NCBI RefSeq assembly: GCF_030450125.1
Contig: NZ_CP123923.1
Coordinates: 1,674,001-1,738,000 of the forward strand
Source of the DNA: Streptomyces sp. WP-1
GTDB lineage: Bacteria > Actinomycetota > Actinomycetes > Streptomycetales > Streptomycetaceae
Direction of reading: 5' to 3'
Length of the DNA: 64,000 nucleotides
The position numbers and the translations under genes are program-made. The notes beneath the pieces were generated by a model that worked only from the letters and a program-made list of their open reading frames with translations, was not told the origin of the DNA and did no database searches. Positions within the stretch are counted from its first letter, which is position 1; every line of letters begins with the position of its first letter. Below, in pieces: positions 27,999 to 37,145 of this stretch.

Positions 27999-29807
27999 CT
28001 ACGGGGTGGGGTCGACCACCATCGCCGAGCCGCCGCCGCGTCGTACCTTCTCGGCCGCGGCCAGCCATCTGCCGTCCGGCAGCCGCTGCACTCCGGTGGC
28101 GGCGCCGATCTCCGGGTTGAGGGTGAAGTGGTGGCCGATGGCCTCCAGCTGCTGCCTCAACGGGCTGTCGTACAGGGCGGGTTCGAGTTCCGTCTGGGCC
28201 GCGTTGCGCTGGCTGGCGCGGGGCGCGGCGATGGCGTCGACCAGGGGCAGACGCCGGTCGAGGAACTCGGTCAGGGTCTGGAGCACGGTGGTGATGATGG
28301 TCGCGCCGCCGGGCGAACCCAGCGCCACCACGGGCCGGTTGTGGCCGTCGAGGACGATCGTCGGCGAGATCGAGGAGCGCGGCCGCTTGCCCGGACCGGG
28401 CAGGTTCGGGTCGGGCACGGAGGGGCTCGCCGGGGTGAAGGAGAAGTCCGTCAGCTCGTTGTTGAGCAGGAAGCCCCGGCCGGGCACGGTCATCGCGCTG
28501 CCGCCGGTCTGCTCGATGGTGAGGGTGTACGAGACGACGTCGCCCCACTTGTCGGCCACCGTGAGATGGGTGGTGTTCTGGCCCTCGTACGTCGTCGGCG
28601 CCGCCTTGCCGCCCCGGGCGCAGCCCTTCGGGTGGTACGGGTCGCCGGGGGCGAGCGGGCTGGTGAGGACCGCGTCGTCCTTGATCAGGCAGGCCCGCGA
28701 GTCCGCGAACTTCTGCGAGAGCAACTGGCGGGTGGGGACCTTCTCGTAGGCGGGGTCGCCGACCCAGCGCCCGCGGTCGGCGAAGGCGATCCGGCTGGCC
28801 TCGATGTAGTGGTGCAGGTACTGCGCCTCGCTCATCTTCGACAGGTCGGAGCTCTCCAGGATGTTGAGCGCCTCACCGACCGTGGTGCCGCCCGAGGAGG
28901 ACGGGGCGATGGAGTAGACGTTGAGCCCGCGGTACGACGTCCTGGTGGGCGCCTGGAGCTTGGCGCGGTAGACGGCGAGGTCCTTCTCGGCGAGCTTGCC
29001 GGGGCGGGCGTTCCAGCCGGAGGCCGGGTCCACGGGCGGGTGCTCGACGGTCCTGACGATGTCGTCGCCGATGTCGCCGTGGTAGATCGCCCCCATCCCC
29101 TTCTTCGCCAACTCCTCGTAGGTCTTGGCGAGTTCGGGGTTCTTGAAGGTCGAGCCCACGGCGGGCAGCTTGCCGCCGGGCAGGAACAGCCTCGCGGTGT
29201 CCGGGAAGTAGCGGAACCGGGTCTCGTTGTCGGCGGTCTGCGAGCGGAAGGTGTCGTCCACGGTGAAGCCGTCGCGGGCGAGCCGTTCGGCCGGCTTCAG
29301 GACGCTGCCGAGTTTCCGGCTGCCCCACTGGTCGAGGGCGGTCTGCCAGGTGGCGGGGGTGCCCGGGGTGCCGACGCTGAGTCCGCTGCTGACGGCGTCG
29401 TTGAAGGAGAGCGGCTTGCCGTTCTCCACGAACAGGTCGGAGTCGGCGCTCCGCGGTGCCGTCTCGCGGCCGTCGATGGTGTGGACCGTGCGGGTCCGCG
29501 CGTCGTAGTAGACGAAGTAGCCGCCTCCGCCGACGCCGGACGAGTAGGGCTCGGTGACGCCGAGCGCGGCGGCGGTGGCGACGGCGGCGTCCACCGCGTT
29601 GCCGCCGTTCCTGAGAACCTCGATGCCGGCGGCGGTGGCGTCCTTGTCGACGCTGGCGACGGCACCGCCGTAGCCCACGGCCACCGGCTGTTTGCCGGCC
29701 GGTTCGCCCGTCTTCGGGGCGGGCGGCGGCGCCGCGGCCCCCATCGTCACCACGGCGGCCGACACCACCGTCAGAACCGCCAGTCTCCGCGTGCCTGGAC
29801 GACCCAT
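27999..29807 (-). CDS. ggt: Gamma-glutamyltransferase
   Basis: This 602-residue exported N-terminal nucleophile hydrolase cleaves glutathione-type gamma-glutamyl bonds. A signal sequence (LAVLTVVSAAVVTMGAAAPP) is followed by GNAVDAAVATAAALGVTEP and GVGGGGYFVYYD of the large subunit. The autoprocessing/catalytic Thr lies near residue 412 in GQNTTHLTVAD, and the small subunit has GRGFLLNNELTDF and SSISPTIVL. ATG 29807 has GGGAGG about 6 bases upstream. Since actinomycetes use mycothiol, extracellular gamma-glutamyl peptide salvage is a likely role (inference). Confidence 0.93.
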   Translation of the reverse strand: MGRPGTRRLAVLTVVSAAVVTMGAAAPPPAPKTGEPAGKQPVAVGYGGAVASVDKDATAAGIEVLRNGGNAVDAAVATAAALGVTEPYSSGVGGGGYFVYYDARTRTVHTIDGRETAPRSADSDLFVENGKPLSFNDAVSSGLSVGTPGTPATWQTALDQWGSRKLGSVLKPAERLARDGFTVDDTFRSQTADNETRFRYFPDTARLFLPGGKLPAVGSTFKNPELAKTYEELAKKGMGAIYHGDIGDDIVRTVEHPPVDPASGWNARPGKLAEKDLAVYRAKLQAPTRTSYRGLNVYSIAPSSSGGTTVGEALNILESSDLSKMSEAQYLHHYIEASRIAFADRGRWVGDPAYEKVPTRQLLSQKFADSRACLIKDDAVLTSPLAPGDPYHPKGCARGGKAAPTTYEGQNTTHLTVADKWGDVVSYTLTIEQTGGSAMTVPGRGFLLNNELTDFSFTPASPSVPDPNLPGPGKRPRSSISPTIVLDGHNRPVVALGSPGGATIITTVLQTLTEFLDRRLPLVDAIAAPRASQRNAAQTELEPALYDSPLRQQLEAIGHHFTLNPEIGAATGVQRLPDGRWLAAAEKVRRGGGSAMVVDPTP

Positions 29808-29949
29808 CCGTACCTCCCGTCGGGACAATCAGCGCAGCGTAGCCAGATTGTCACACTAGCGACAGTACCCCTCGGCCGCTCGCCACACGACCGTCACAGT
29901 TCGAACACCGGTACGCCCAGGACACTCTGGCCCACTACCGTGCCCGGCC

Positions 29950-30408
29950 ATGCCCGAGGACGTGCGCCACATCGTCCTGGGCCTGGTGGCGCCCGCCCTC
30001 TCCGCCTCCTTGGGCCGGCCGGCCCGCACGCCGGGGCTGCGGATCGCCACCGATGCCGAACCGGTCGCCGAGCGCGGCACGTTCCGCGTCGGCGCGCGGG
30101 AGTACCGGATGGAGCGGGGGGGTGTGGAGTACGTGCTGCTCGCGCGGGTCACCACCGAGGGCCGGGCCCGTCCGGTGTTCCTGTTCTGCGGCCGGAGCGC
30201 GATCACCCATCAGGACGCGACCCGCCATCTCACCCGCCGTCACGAGCGGTTGGCCCGCAAGTACGGCACCGGCGCGTTCGTCCTCCTGCTGAAGGTTCTC
30301 AACTCGGGGGCGTACGGGCTGGACATGGTGGAACTGGTGGCGGAGGTGAGCCGGGCGGCGCGCTCTCCGCTGCCGCTGCCCGAGCCGGAGCCCGCGGGGT
30401 CCGCGTGA
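29950..30408 (+). CDS. Conserved hypothetical protein
   Basis: The protein has 152 residues with no signal peptide or membrane span. The best-conserved-looking part is YVLLARVTTEGRARPVFLFC followed by ITHQDATRHLTRRHERLARK and a GAFVLLLKVLNSGAYGLDMV helix. I do not recognise the family. It is divergent from ggt with 142 bases between starts and is not followed by a co-directional gene. Codon bias agrees with a genuine gene. Confidence 0.6.
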   Translation: MPEDVRHIVLGLVAPALSASLGRPARTPGLRIATDAEPVAERGTFRVGAREYRMERGGVEYVLLARVTTEGRARPVFLFCGRSAITHQDATRHLTRRHERLARKYGTGAFVLLLKVLNSGAYGLDMVELVAEVSRAARSPLPLPEPEPAGSA

Positions 30409-31046
30409 GGCGCGGGCGGTGACGGCCCGTCGAGCGCAACTCGTCCGGCGCAGCTGACCTTCTCCTCGCCGGTGCGAGCAGTGATCTCCGGCTGCCGCCG
30501 GACGAGCCTGGCCCGTGTGAACTGCCGCCCCTCTCACGGTGCGGGGGCCATGGGGTCCCCAACCGGCGGCAGTGCCTCCGTCCCGGTGCGGTGGGGCTTG
30601 ATCACCTCACCACGGGGCGGAACGCACCATCGTAGTCGAGAGGTCGGGGGCCGGGGTTCCCGGCATGGGTACAGGGCCTGTCCGAGGGCCCGCGGGCGGT
30701 CGCCGGGGCCGGATGCCGGACGCGTCCGCGGACCCCGGTAACGGGTGGGCCGCGAAGGCGGGTGACGGACGGGGATCGACGGGGCGCCGGGTGAACCGGC
30801 CGGTGCGCGTTGCCTGGTGCGCCTTCTTCCAGACGCCGTTCCTCGGTTCGATCAACGGATCGACGGCCATACGCAGCCCTACTCCACTCTCCGCTGGGTG
30901 GTGGTCGCCGCAAACTATCCAGCCGGGCCCGGGAGTCGGGGGGCGACACGGCCTTTCCGGCATTAGCCGTATTTTAAGGCCGTGGTGGGGAGGGCACGGC
31001 GAGGAGGGAGTGGGGAGGAGGGCGTGGTCCCGGGGCCGCCGGGGGT
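30409..31046. other. Intergenic region without a supported gene
   Basis: No convincing protein gene was found in these 638 bases. A minus-strand frame from ATG 30870 (MAVDPLIEPRNGVWKK) begins like a real protein but becomes Pro/Arg-rich and may be a decayed gene start. The stretch near 30961-30981 (CATTAGCCGTATTTTAAGGC) is unusually AT-rich for this genome and could be part of a promoter. No RNA gene was recognised. Confidence 0.5.
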
Positions 31047-31460
31047 TCAGACCTCGGCGATCTCCGCGTACAGCTGGGACAGCTCGGGCACGCCGGTCGC
31101 GGCCCACTGGCGCCCCGCGTCCACCACCTCCACCTCGCGGCCGGAGGCGAGGCGCAGCACGGGCTCGCCGCCGGCGCTGATCCGCCAGGCGGCGCCGGGT
31201 ACGGTGCGCACCACCACGGTGCCCAGGTACAGCCCGGCGTCATGGCCGAGCCAGGGCAGCGTCTCGGCGTCCTCGCGCCAGCGCGGGACCATCTGGTCCA
31301 GGGCCTCCAGGGAGGCCGGGGTGTCGTCCAGGCGGACGCCGCCCCGGGCCGCCTGGGCGCGCAGCAGATCGCACTCGGACAGCAGCGCGGTCACCGACTC
31401 GGGGTCGGCGGGCAGCGCGGGGTGCTTCTTGTGCCGTGGGCCCAGGAACGGAAGGTTCAT
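31047..31460 (-). CDS. DUF6278-like conserved hypothetical protein
   Basis: This 137-residue protein begins MNLPFLGPRHKKHPALPADP, then VTALLSECDLLRAQAARGGV and a mixed alpha/beta C-terminal half (TVVVRTVPGAAWRISAGGEP). It matches a small streptomycete family that I recall as DUF6278; function is unknown. It lies 15 bases downstream of exonuclease III on the same strand, so co-expression is likely, but no DNA-repair motif is visible. Confidence 0.7.
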   Translation of the reverse strand: MNLPFLGPRHKKHPALPADPESVTALLSECDLLRAQAARGGVRLDDTPASLEALDQMVPRWREDAETLPWLGHDAGLYLGTVVVRTVPGAAWRISAGGEPVLRLASGREVEVVDAGRQWAATGVPELSQLYAEIAEV

Positions 31461-31475
31461 GGACCCAGCGTGGCA

Positions 31476-32255
31476 TCACACGTCGAGGTCGACCACCACG
31501 GGCGCGTGATCGGAGGCGCCCTTGCCCTTGCGCTCCTCGCGGTCGACGTAGGCGTCCTTGACGGCGCCCGCGAAGGCCGCGTTGCCGTACACCAGGTCGA
31601 TACGCATGCCGCGGTTCTTGGGGAAGCAGAGCTGGCGGTAGTCCCAGTAGGTGAACGGGTGGTCGTACTTGAGCGGGCGCGGTACGACATCGTCGAGGCC
31701 GGCCTCGCGCAGGGCGGTGAGGGCGGCGCGCTCGGCGGGGGTGACGTGGGTGGCGCCCTCGAAGGCGGCCCGGTCGTAGACGTCGTCGTCGGTCGGCGCC
31801 ACGTTGTAATCACCGAGGACGGCGAAGGGCCGGCTGCCCTGGGCGTCGCCGAGGACGGCGGCGCGCAGGGCCTCGAACCACTGGAGCTTGTACGCGTAGT
31901 GCGGGTGGTCGATCTCGCGGCCGTTGGGCACGTACACCGACCAGACGCGGACGGGGCCGCAGGTGGCGGAGATGGCGCGGGGCTCGGTCACGCCCTCGTA
32001 GCCGGGGTCGCCGGGCAGTCCCTTGACGACGTCGGCCAGGCCGACGCGGGAGAGCACCGCCACGCCGTTCCACCGGCCGGTGGCGTGCACCGCGGCCTCG
32101 TAGCCCAGCTCGCGCAGCGGCTCGACCGGGAACTGCTCCTCGGCGACCTTGGCCTCCTGGAGGCAGAGCACGTCGGTGCCGCTGCTCTCCAGCCAGGCCA
32201 GCAGGCGCGGGAGGCGGGCGGTGATCGAGTTCACGTTCCAGGTCGCGATGCGCAT
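31476..32255 (-). CDS. xth: Exodeoxyribonuclease III
   Basis: This 259-residue AP endonuclease/3'-exonuclease belongs to base-excision repair. It has MRIATWNVNSITARLPRL, LCLQEAKV (metal-binding Glu), GDYNVAPTDDD (catalytic Asp/Asn), IDLVYGNAAF and the terminal SDHAPVVVDL His. ATG 32255 matches the family start exactly; the longer frame is not conserved in type. It is the first of two genes on the minus strand. Confidence 0.95.
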   Translation of the reverse strand: MRIATWNVNSITARLPRLLAWLESSGTDVLCLQEAKVAEEQFPVEPLRELGYEAAVHATGRWNGVAVLSRVGLADVVKGLPGDPGYEGVTEPRAISATCGPVRVWSVYVPNGREIDHPHYAYKLQWFEALRAAVLGDAQGSRPFAVLGDYNVAPTDDDVYDRAAFEGATHVTPAERAALTALREAGLDDVVPRPLKYDHPFTYWDYRQLCFPKNRGMRIDLVYGNAAFAGAVKDAYVDREERKGKGASDHAPVVVDLDV

Positions 32256-32301
32256 GCTCCACAACCTACCTGGCGGGTACGACAACCCGTCCCGCCCCGC
32301 C

Positions 32302-32937
32302 TCACACCGGGGCCGAGGCGCCCGGGGCGAGCCGCTGGTGGTCGGTGCCGCCGAGGGCGCCGATCTGGTGGTCGTAGATCGGCCGGGCCAGGTCGGTGAG
32401 CAGGGCGTCGTGGATGTCGTAGGCGCGCTGGGGGCGCACCTCGCGGACGTAGTCGATCACTTCGGCGATCTTGTTCCAGGGGGCCATGACCGGGAGCATC
32501 AGCGTCTGGACGGGCCGGTCCGGGACGGTGAGGGCGTCGCCGGGGTGGAAGATCTTCCCGCCGTCGAGGAGGTAGCCGACGTTGGTGATGCGCGGGATGT
32601 CCGGGTGGATCACGGCGTGCAGCTCGCCGTGCACCTGTACGTCGAAGCCGGCGGCGGTGAAGGTGTCGCCGTGCCCGACGGTGTGCACACGGCCCGGGAA
32701 CGCCGCCGCGATCTTGTCCGCGACGGACCGCAGCGTCCAGATCCGGGCGGCCGGGTTGTCCTCCATCGCCGTCCGCAGCCGGGACTCGTCGAAGTGGTCC
32801 GCGTGCTCGTGCGTCACGAGGATCGCGTCCGCGCCGAGCGCGGCGTCCTCCTCGCTGAACCCCCCAGGATCGATGACGAGCACCTGCCCGTCCTTCTCCA
32901 CCCGGACGCAGGCATGGGACTTCTTGGTGAGCTTCAT
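32302..32937 (-). CDS. MBL-fold metal-dependent hydrolase
   Basis: This 211-residue metallo-beta-lactamase-fold protein shows the metal motif VTHEHADHFDES, GHGDTFTAAGF and a later HPGDALTVP that supplies another ligand. It resembles UlaG/YtkL-like L-ascorbate lactonase relatives of unknown substrate. ATG 32937 begins MKLTKKSHACVRVEKDGQVL, the usual start of the group. The next gene downstream (exonuclease III) starts 46 bases after its stop. Confidence 0.88.
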   Translation of the reverse strand: MKLTKKSHACVRVEKDGQVLVIDPGGFSEEDAALGADAILVTHEHADHFDESRLRTAMEDNPAARIWTLRSVADKIAAAFPGRVHTVGHGDTFTAAGFDVQVHGELHAVIHPDIPRITNVGYLLDGGKIFHPGDALTVPDRPVQTLMLPVMAPWNKIAEVIDYVREVRPQRAYDIHDALLTDLARPIYDHQIGALGGTDHQRLAPGASAPV

Positions 32938-33033
32938 GCCTCACCATCCTGCCCGAGGGGGCGCGGGGACGCCCGGGGGTGGGCCGCGGGGCGCCCGTGG
33001 GGCGGGTCCCGCGCGCCCCGTGGCCGTCCGGGC

Positions 33034-34326
33034 TCACTCCGCCGGGGTCGTCTCCTCCTGGATGATCCGCTGGGCCACCTTGAAGGCGCTGGTGGCGGCG
33101 GGGAGGCCGCAGTAGAGGGCGGTGTGCAGGAGGATCTCGCGGATCTCGTCGGGAGTGAGGCCGTTGCGCAGGGCGGCGCGGGTGTGGGAGGCGAGTTCGT
33201 CCAGGTGACCGCCGGCGATCAGCGCGGTGAGCGTGATACAGCTGCGGGTACGGCGGTCCAGGCCCGGCCGGTCCCAGATCTCACCCCAGGCGTAGCGGGT
33301 GACGAACTCCTGGAAGTCCCCGGAGAACCGGTCCGCTCCGGCCAGTTCCTGGTCGACGCGCGCGTCACCGAGCACCTCGCGCCGGATCTTGAGCCCGGTC
33401 TCGTACCGGTCGGCCCGGTCCGCGGGCGGCGCGGCGGCGGGCGGGGCGATCTCCGCGACCGGGACCACGGCCTGCGGCGGCACCATCGGCAGCGGCGCCG
33501 TGACCTGCGCCCCCGGCAGGGCGATCTGCCCGGTGTCGTACGGCTGCTGCCAGGCCGTGGAGAAGTGGTGGACCAGCAGATCGGTGACGGCGGCCGGCTG
33601 CTCGACCGGGACCAGGTGGGAGGCGCCGGGCACGACCGCGAGCCGGGCGTCGGGGATGCCCGCGACCAGGGTGCGGGCCTCGGCCGGGCCGGTGACCTGG
33701 TCCTCGGAGCCGACCAGGACCATCGTCGGGGCCGCGACGCGGCCCAGCTCGGCCCGCACGTCGAACGCGGCGAGGGCCTCGCAGGAGGCGATGTAGCAGC
33801 CGGGGTCCGTGGTGCGCACCATCTGCACCGCCCACTCGGTGATCGCGGGCTGCGCCGCCGAGAACCCGCCGGTGAACCAGCGGTCCGGCGAGGTCCGGGC
33901 GATGGGGTCCAGGCCGTTGGTGCGTACGATCACACCGCGCTGCCGGAACTCGTCGGCCGTCCCGAACCGGGGCGAGGCCGCGACCAGCGCGAGCGAGGCC
34001 AGCCGCTCGGGGTGGCGCAGGGCCAGCTCGATCCCGATGGCACCGCCGAGCGCGCAGCCGGCGTACCCGAAGCGCTGCACACCGAGCGAGTCCAGGGTCG
34101 CGAGCAACCGGGCGCTCAACTCCCCCACGGACCCGGCCGGATGCGCGGGCGCCCCGCCGTGCCCGGGCAGATCGAACCGGAAGATCCGCCACTGCTCGGC
34201 CAGCTCCGGGATCTGCCGGTCCCACATGTGCCAGGTGGTGCCCAGTGAGGGAGCCAGGATCAGTACGGGGGCCTCTTCCGGCCCGTCGAGGCGGTATTGC
34301 AGGGTGTTCGGTGGTGTCTCGCTCAC
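33034..34326 (-). CDS. pcaDC: Fused 3-oxoadipate enol-lactonase/4-carboxymuconolactone decarboxylase
   Basis: This protein of about 430 residues has an N-terminal alpha/beta-hydrolase (residues 1-255) and a C-terminal carboxymuconolactone decarboxylase domain (about 305-430; GEIWDRPGLDRRTRSCITL and LASHTRAALRNGLT). Such fusions (PcaL) act in the protocatechuate branch of the beta-ketoadipate pathway. Catalytic Asp209 (GSEDQ) and His237 (GASHLVP) are present, but the nucleophile elbow reads GCALGG with Ala92 where Ser is expected. GTG 34326 gives the typical N-terminus; GTG 34350 is an alternative. No other pca genes are adjacent. Confidence 0.88.
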   Translation of the reverse strand: MSETPPNTLQYRLDGPEEAPVLILAPSLGTTWHMWDRQIPELAEQWRIFRFDLPGHGGAPAHPAGSVGELSARLLATLDSLGVQRFGYAGCALGGAIGIELALRHPERLASLALVAASPRFGTADEFRQRGVIVRTNGLDPIARTSPDRWFTGGFSAAQPAITEWAVQMVRTTDPGCYIASCEALAAFDVRAELGRVAAPTMVLVGSEDQVTGPAEARTLVAGIPDARLAVVPGASHLVPVEQPAAVTDLLVHHFSTAWQQPYDTGQIALPGAQVTAPLPMVPPQAVVPVAEIAPPAAAPPADRADRYETGLKIRREVLGDARVDQELAGADRFSGDFQEFVTRYAWGEIWDRPGLDRRTRSCITLTALIAGGHLDELASHTRAALRNGLTPDEIREILLHTALYCGLPAATSAFKVAQRIIQEETTPAE

Positions 34327-34490
34327 GCCCAAGACCCTCTCACGTCCCACGAGCCCTCACACGGCCGGGGAACCCGGCGGCTCATGGCCCTCGCCGTTCG
34401 GCACCACGGGCACGGCGGAAGGCCATGGCGCCCCGGCGGACGGCGTTCTCGGACGTCGTTTCCCGTGGTGCGGAGTTTGTGGCGCCAGTG

Positions 34491-34713
34491 ATGCTCAAGA
34501 CCTGTGTGGAGACCACCAACGCATACGCCGGGGACGCCGGCTCCCTGATTCAGCAGTGCCGGCTGCCGCTGTCCACGAGCGCCGTCGGCCACCTCGCCGA
34601 CCGCCTGCGCAACCGTCTGAAAGGCGACAGGTCCGCGCCGGCGGGCCCGGCCGCCCGGCCGGACAGCGGTCATCGTCCTGGCCGTGCGGCGGTACGAGCA
34701 CTGGCTCGGCTGA
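34491..34713 (+). pseudogene. Remnant of an IS5-like transposase N-terminus
   Basis: The first frame gives LPLSTSAVGHLADRLRNRLK, resembling the start of IS5-group transposases. After a +1 shift the sequence continues PPGRTAVIVLAVRRYEHWLG and stops at 34711-34713, matching the next part of the same transposase region (PPGRxAVIVLAxLR). Nothing of the catalytic domain remains. The fragment abuts the LysR gene end and is most likely an old, truncated insertion sequence. Confidence 0.45.
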
Positions 34714-34714
34714 G

Positions 34715-35641
34715 TCACGGCGCGGCGCGTTGTCGCTCGGTCGTGCGCCGGCGTGCCGTTTCCTCGATCATCGCTGCCAGCACGTCCGTCGCGGCGCCGG
34801 AGCGCCGGTTCTTGGCGGTTGCGAGCGACAACGACCAGGTCAGGTTGTCACTGCCCGGGCCGATGATGCGCAGCGTGGGGCATGGGCCGATGTAGGCGTC
34901 GGGCAGGATCGCCACCCCCAACCCGTTGCGCACGTACGCCGTGGCCGTCTCGGCGTTGGTCACCTCGATGGAGACGTAGCGGGACCGCCCGGCCGCGGTG
35001 AACGCGCGGTCGACGATCGACCGGCAGCCGTAGCCGATCGGGAAGTCGACGAAGAGGTCGTCGGCCAGCTCGGCCAGGGCCGCTGCTCCGCGGCCCGCCA
35101 GGGGATGTGCCGGGGCCACGACGAGGTGCATGCCGACGGACACGAGCGGGGTCAGCCGCAGGCGGTGACCGGTGGGGCCGGGCTCGGACAGCAGGGCCAG
35201 ATCGAGACGGCCGGCGGCCAGGTCGTCGGCGAGCTCGCGGGAACCGCCCGGCCGGTGGCTGAGCCGCACCCGCACCCGTGGGTGGTCCGCGTGCATCCGG
35301 CCCAGGGCGGCGGGAAGATCGATGTCGGGCAGCGAGGCCATCACCCCGACACGGACCTCGCCCTGGATCCCGCCCTGGACCTCGTCGACGGCATCGACGG
35401 CGGCCCGGGCCGCCGTGAGTGTGTCGCGGGCCCGTGGAAGCAGGGCGCGACCGGCCTCGGTCAGGGACACCTCGCGGGAGGTGCGGTGGACGAGTTCGGC
35501 CCGCAGCTGCCTCTCCAGCGTCTTGAGTCCGGCCGAGACCGCGGATTGCACCACGTGCAACCGTGCCGCCGCCCGGGTGAAGTTCCGCTCCTCCACCACG
35601 GCGACGAAGTACTCCAGCTGCCGAAGCTCCAGACCGATCAC
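34715..35641 (-). CDS. LysR-family transcriptional regulator
   Basis: This 308-residue protein has an N-terminal winged helix (LRQLEYFVAVVEERNFTRAA then VVQSAVSAGLKTLERQL) and a periplasmic-binding-type effector domain with GEVRVGVMASLPDIDLP and AETATAYVRNGLGVAILPD. It is divergent from an FAD monooxygenase with 68 bases between, and the GTG start overlaps the ACAATCGTTGATTGT inverted repeat. The usual LysR pattern of autorepression and effector-dependent activation of the divergent gene is expected. Confidence 0.93.
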   Translation of the reverse strand: MIGLELRQLEYFVAVVEERNFTRAAARLHVVQSAVSAGLKTLERQLRAELVHRTSREVSLTEAGRALLPRARDTLTAARAAVDAVDEVQGGIQGEVRVGVMASLPDIDLPAALGRMHADHPRVRVRLSHRPGGSRELADDLAAGRLDLALLSEPGPTGHRLRLTPLVSVGMHLVVAPAHPLAGRGAAALAELADDLFVDFPIGYGCRSIVDRAFTAAGRSRYVSIEVTNAETATAYVRNGLGVAILPDAYIGPCPTLRIIGPGSDNLTWSLSLATAKNRRSGAATDVLAAMIEETARRRTTERQRAAP

Positions 35642-35658
35642 AATCGTTGATTGTAATC
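35640..35658. promoter_or_regulatory. LysR-type operator ACAATC-N3-GATTGT
   Basis: ACAATC-GTT-GATTGT (35640-35654) is a perfect inverted repeat, and GATTGTAATC (35649-35658) gives a second overlapping one. The site covers the LysR start codon and lies about 55 bases upstream of the monooxygenase ATG. Confidence 0.65.
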
Positions 35659-35709
35659 AGCGCCGTTCATCGTTGGACGCGAACGGCCCTGTGGATGAGG
35701 CTCGTTGGC

Positions 35710-36960
35710 ATGGGAGAAACCGAACCGAGAGTCAGCGTGCGCAACAGCCGGGTCCTGATCGTCGGTGCCGGGATCGCGGGACCGACCCTGGCGTTCTGGC
35801 TCGCCCGCCACGGCTTCACCCCGACGGTGGTCGAGCGGTCGCGGCAGGTGCGCGGGGGCGGTCAGGCGATCGACGTGCACGGCAGGGCCGTCGACGTGCT
35901 GACGAAAATGGGGCTGCTCGACGCCGCGCGCGCCGCCCGGACCGGCATCCGGGGCATGGACTTCGTCGACGCCCGCGGCCGGACCCTGGCCCGGACCACC
36001 GCGTTCAGTTTCACGGGCGGAGTCGCGGGCGGCCCCGGCATCGAGTTGATGCGCATGGACCTGGCAGCGTTGCTACTGGACAGCACCCGTGCCACCACCG
36101 AGTACGTCTACGGTGATCACCCGGTGGCACTCGAACAGACCGGCACAGCGGTCACCGTCGCGTTCGCGAGCGGCTCGGTTAGGGAGTTCGACCTGGTGGT
36201 GGGCGCCGACGGCATCCGCTCCGCCACCCGGTCGATCGCGTTCCCGGCGGACAGCCACCGCCTGCACCGGCTCGGGCGCTACATCGCCATCGGGGCGGTC
36301 CCGAACTTCCTGGGCTACGACCGCTGGGAGACCTTCTACGCCGCGGGACCGGATCGTCGGGTCTGCTACTTCGCCGGCGCGGGTTCCACTCGCGTGATGT
36401 TCACCAGAACCGACCCGGACCTCGACGTCGACCAGTACGACGACGAGGGCCTACGGGCGCTGCTGCGCTCTCACTTCGCCGGTGACGGCTGGCAGACCGA
36501 CCGTCTGCTCGACGAGGTCACGGGCAGCCCCGATTTCTACTTCGACGATCTGCGCCAGGTCCACATGGACTCGTGGCACCTCGGACGGGTCGCGCTCGTC
36601 GGAGACGCGGGCTACTGCGCCTCACCCGCCTCCGGTCTGGGAACGACCCTGGCCATCGTCGGCGCCTACGTCCTGGCCGGTGAACTGGCCGCCGCCCACG
36701 GCGATCACCACCTCGCGTTCGCCCGCTACGACCGGCGGATGCGGCCCTTCGTCGCGGACTGCCAGGAACGCGCGCGCCGCGGCGGGAACGTCTACGTCAC
36801 CCGCCCCCGCTTCTGGCTGCAGATGCAGCAGATCCGGCTCTCCAACCTGCCCCCGCTCCGACGCGTCATGACCACTCTGGCCGCCGGCAGCAAGGAACGC
36901 ATCGGCATGGGCATCACCTTCCCCGACGACGACCGGAACACTCCGTCGCCGGTCCCGTGA
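35710..36960 (+). CDS. FAD-dependent aromatic-type monooxygenase
   Basis: This 416-residue class A flavoprotein hydroxylase has the FAD motif VLIVGAGIAGPTLAFWLARH, the DG motif VVGADGIRSATR and the GD motif ALVGDAGYCASPASGLG. It resembles the tetracycline/aromatic hydroxylase group (TetX- and PgaE-like in general layout). The LysR partner is divergent, so induction by its aromatic substrate is likely. ATG 35710 is preferred; the longer frame runs through the operator. Substrate unknown. Confidence 0.9.
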   Translation: MGETEPRVSVRNSRVLIVGAGIAGPTLAFWLARHGFTPTVVERSRQVRGGGQAIDVHGRAVDVLTKMGLLDAARAARTGIRGMDFVDARGRTLARTTAFSFTGGVAGGPGIELMRMDLAALLLDSTRATTEYVYGDHPVALEQTGTAVTVAFASGSVREFDLVVGADGIRSATRSIAFPADSHRLHRLGRYIAIGAVPNFLGYDRWETFYAAGPDRRVCYFAGAGSTRVMFTRTDPDLDVDQYDDEGLRALLRSHFAGDGWQTDRLLDEVTGSPDFYFDDLRQVHMDSWHLGRVALVGDAGYCASPASGLGTTLAIVGAYVLAGELAAAHGDHHLAFARYDRRMRPFVADCQERARRGGNVYVTRPRFWLQMQQIRLSNLPPLRRVMTTLAAGSKERIGMGITFPDDDRNTPSPVP

Positions 36961-37145
36961 CGCCCGCTACCGTCCGCCCGGCCACCCGGCGGTGGCGGCC
37001 CAGGCGGGCCGAACTCTCCACCCCGGGGCGCGCGACGCTCGGAAGGACACCGCGGGAGCGCGGCCACTTCCGCGGGTGGTCGTGGTCGTAACCCTTGTCC
37101 CCCTGCACGCCCGACGCGCCCGGCCACCGGGGGGGGAACGACGTC

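Noticed and set aside
30607..30870. Minus-strand 87-codon frame starting MAVDPLIEPRNGVWKK
   Set aside because: The opening looks protein-like, but the remainder is Pro/Arg-rich and no family or ribosome site supports it.
34323..34718. Minus-strand 131-codon frame between pcaDC and the LysR gene
   Set aside because: Low-complexity basic product with no family; the plus-strand transposase remnant explains the region better.
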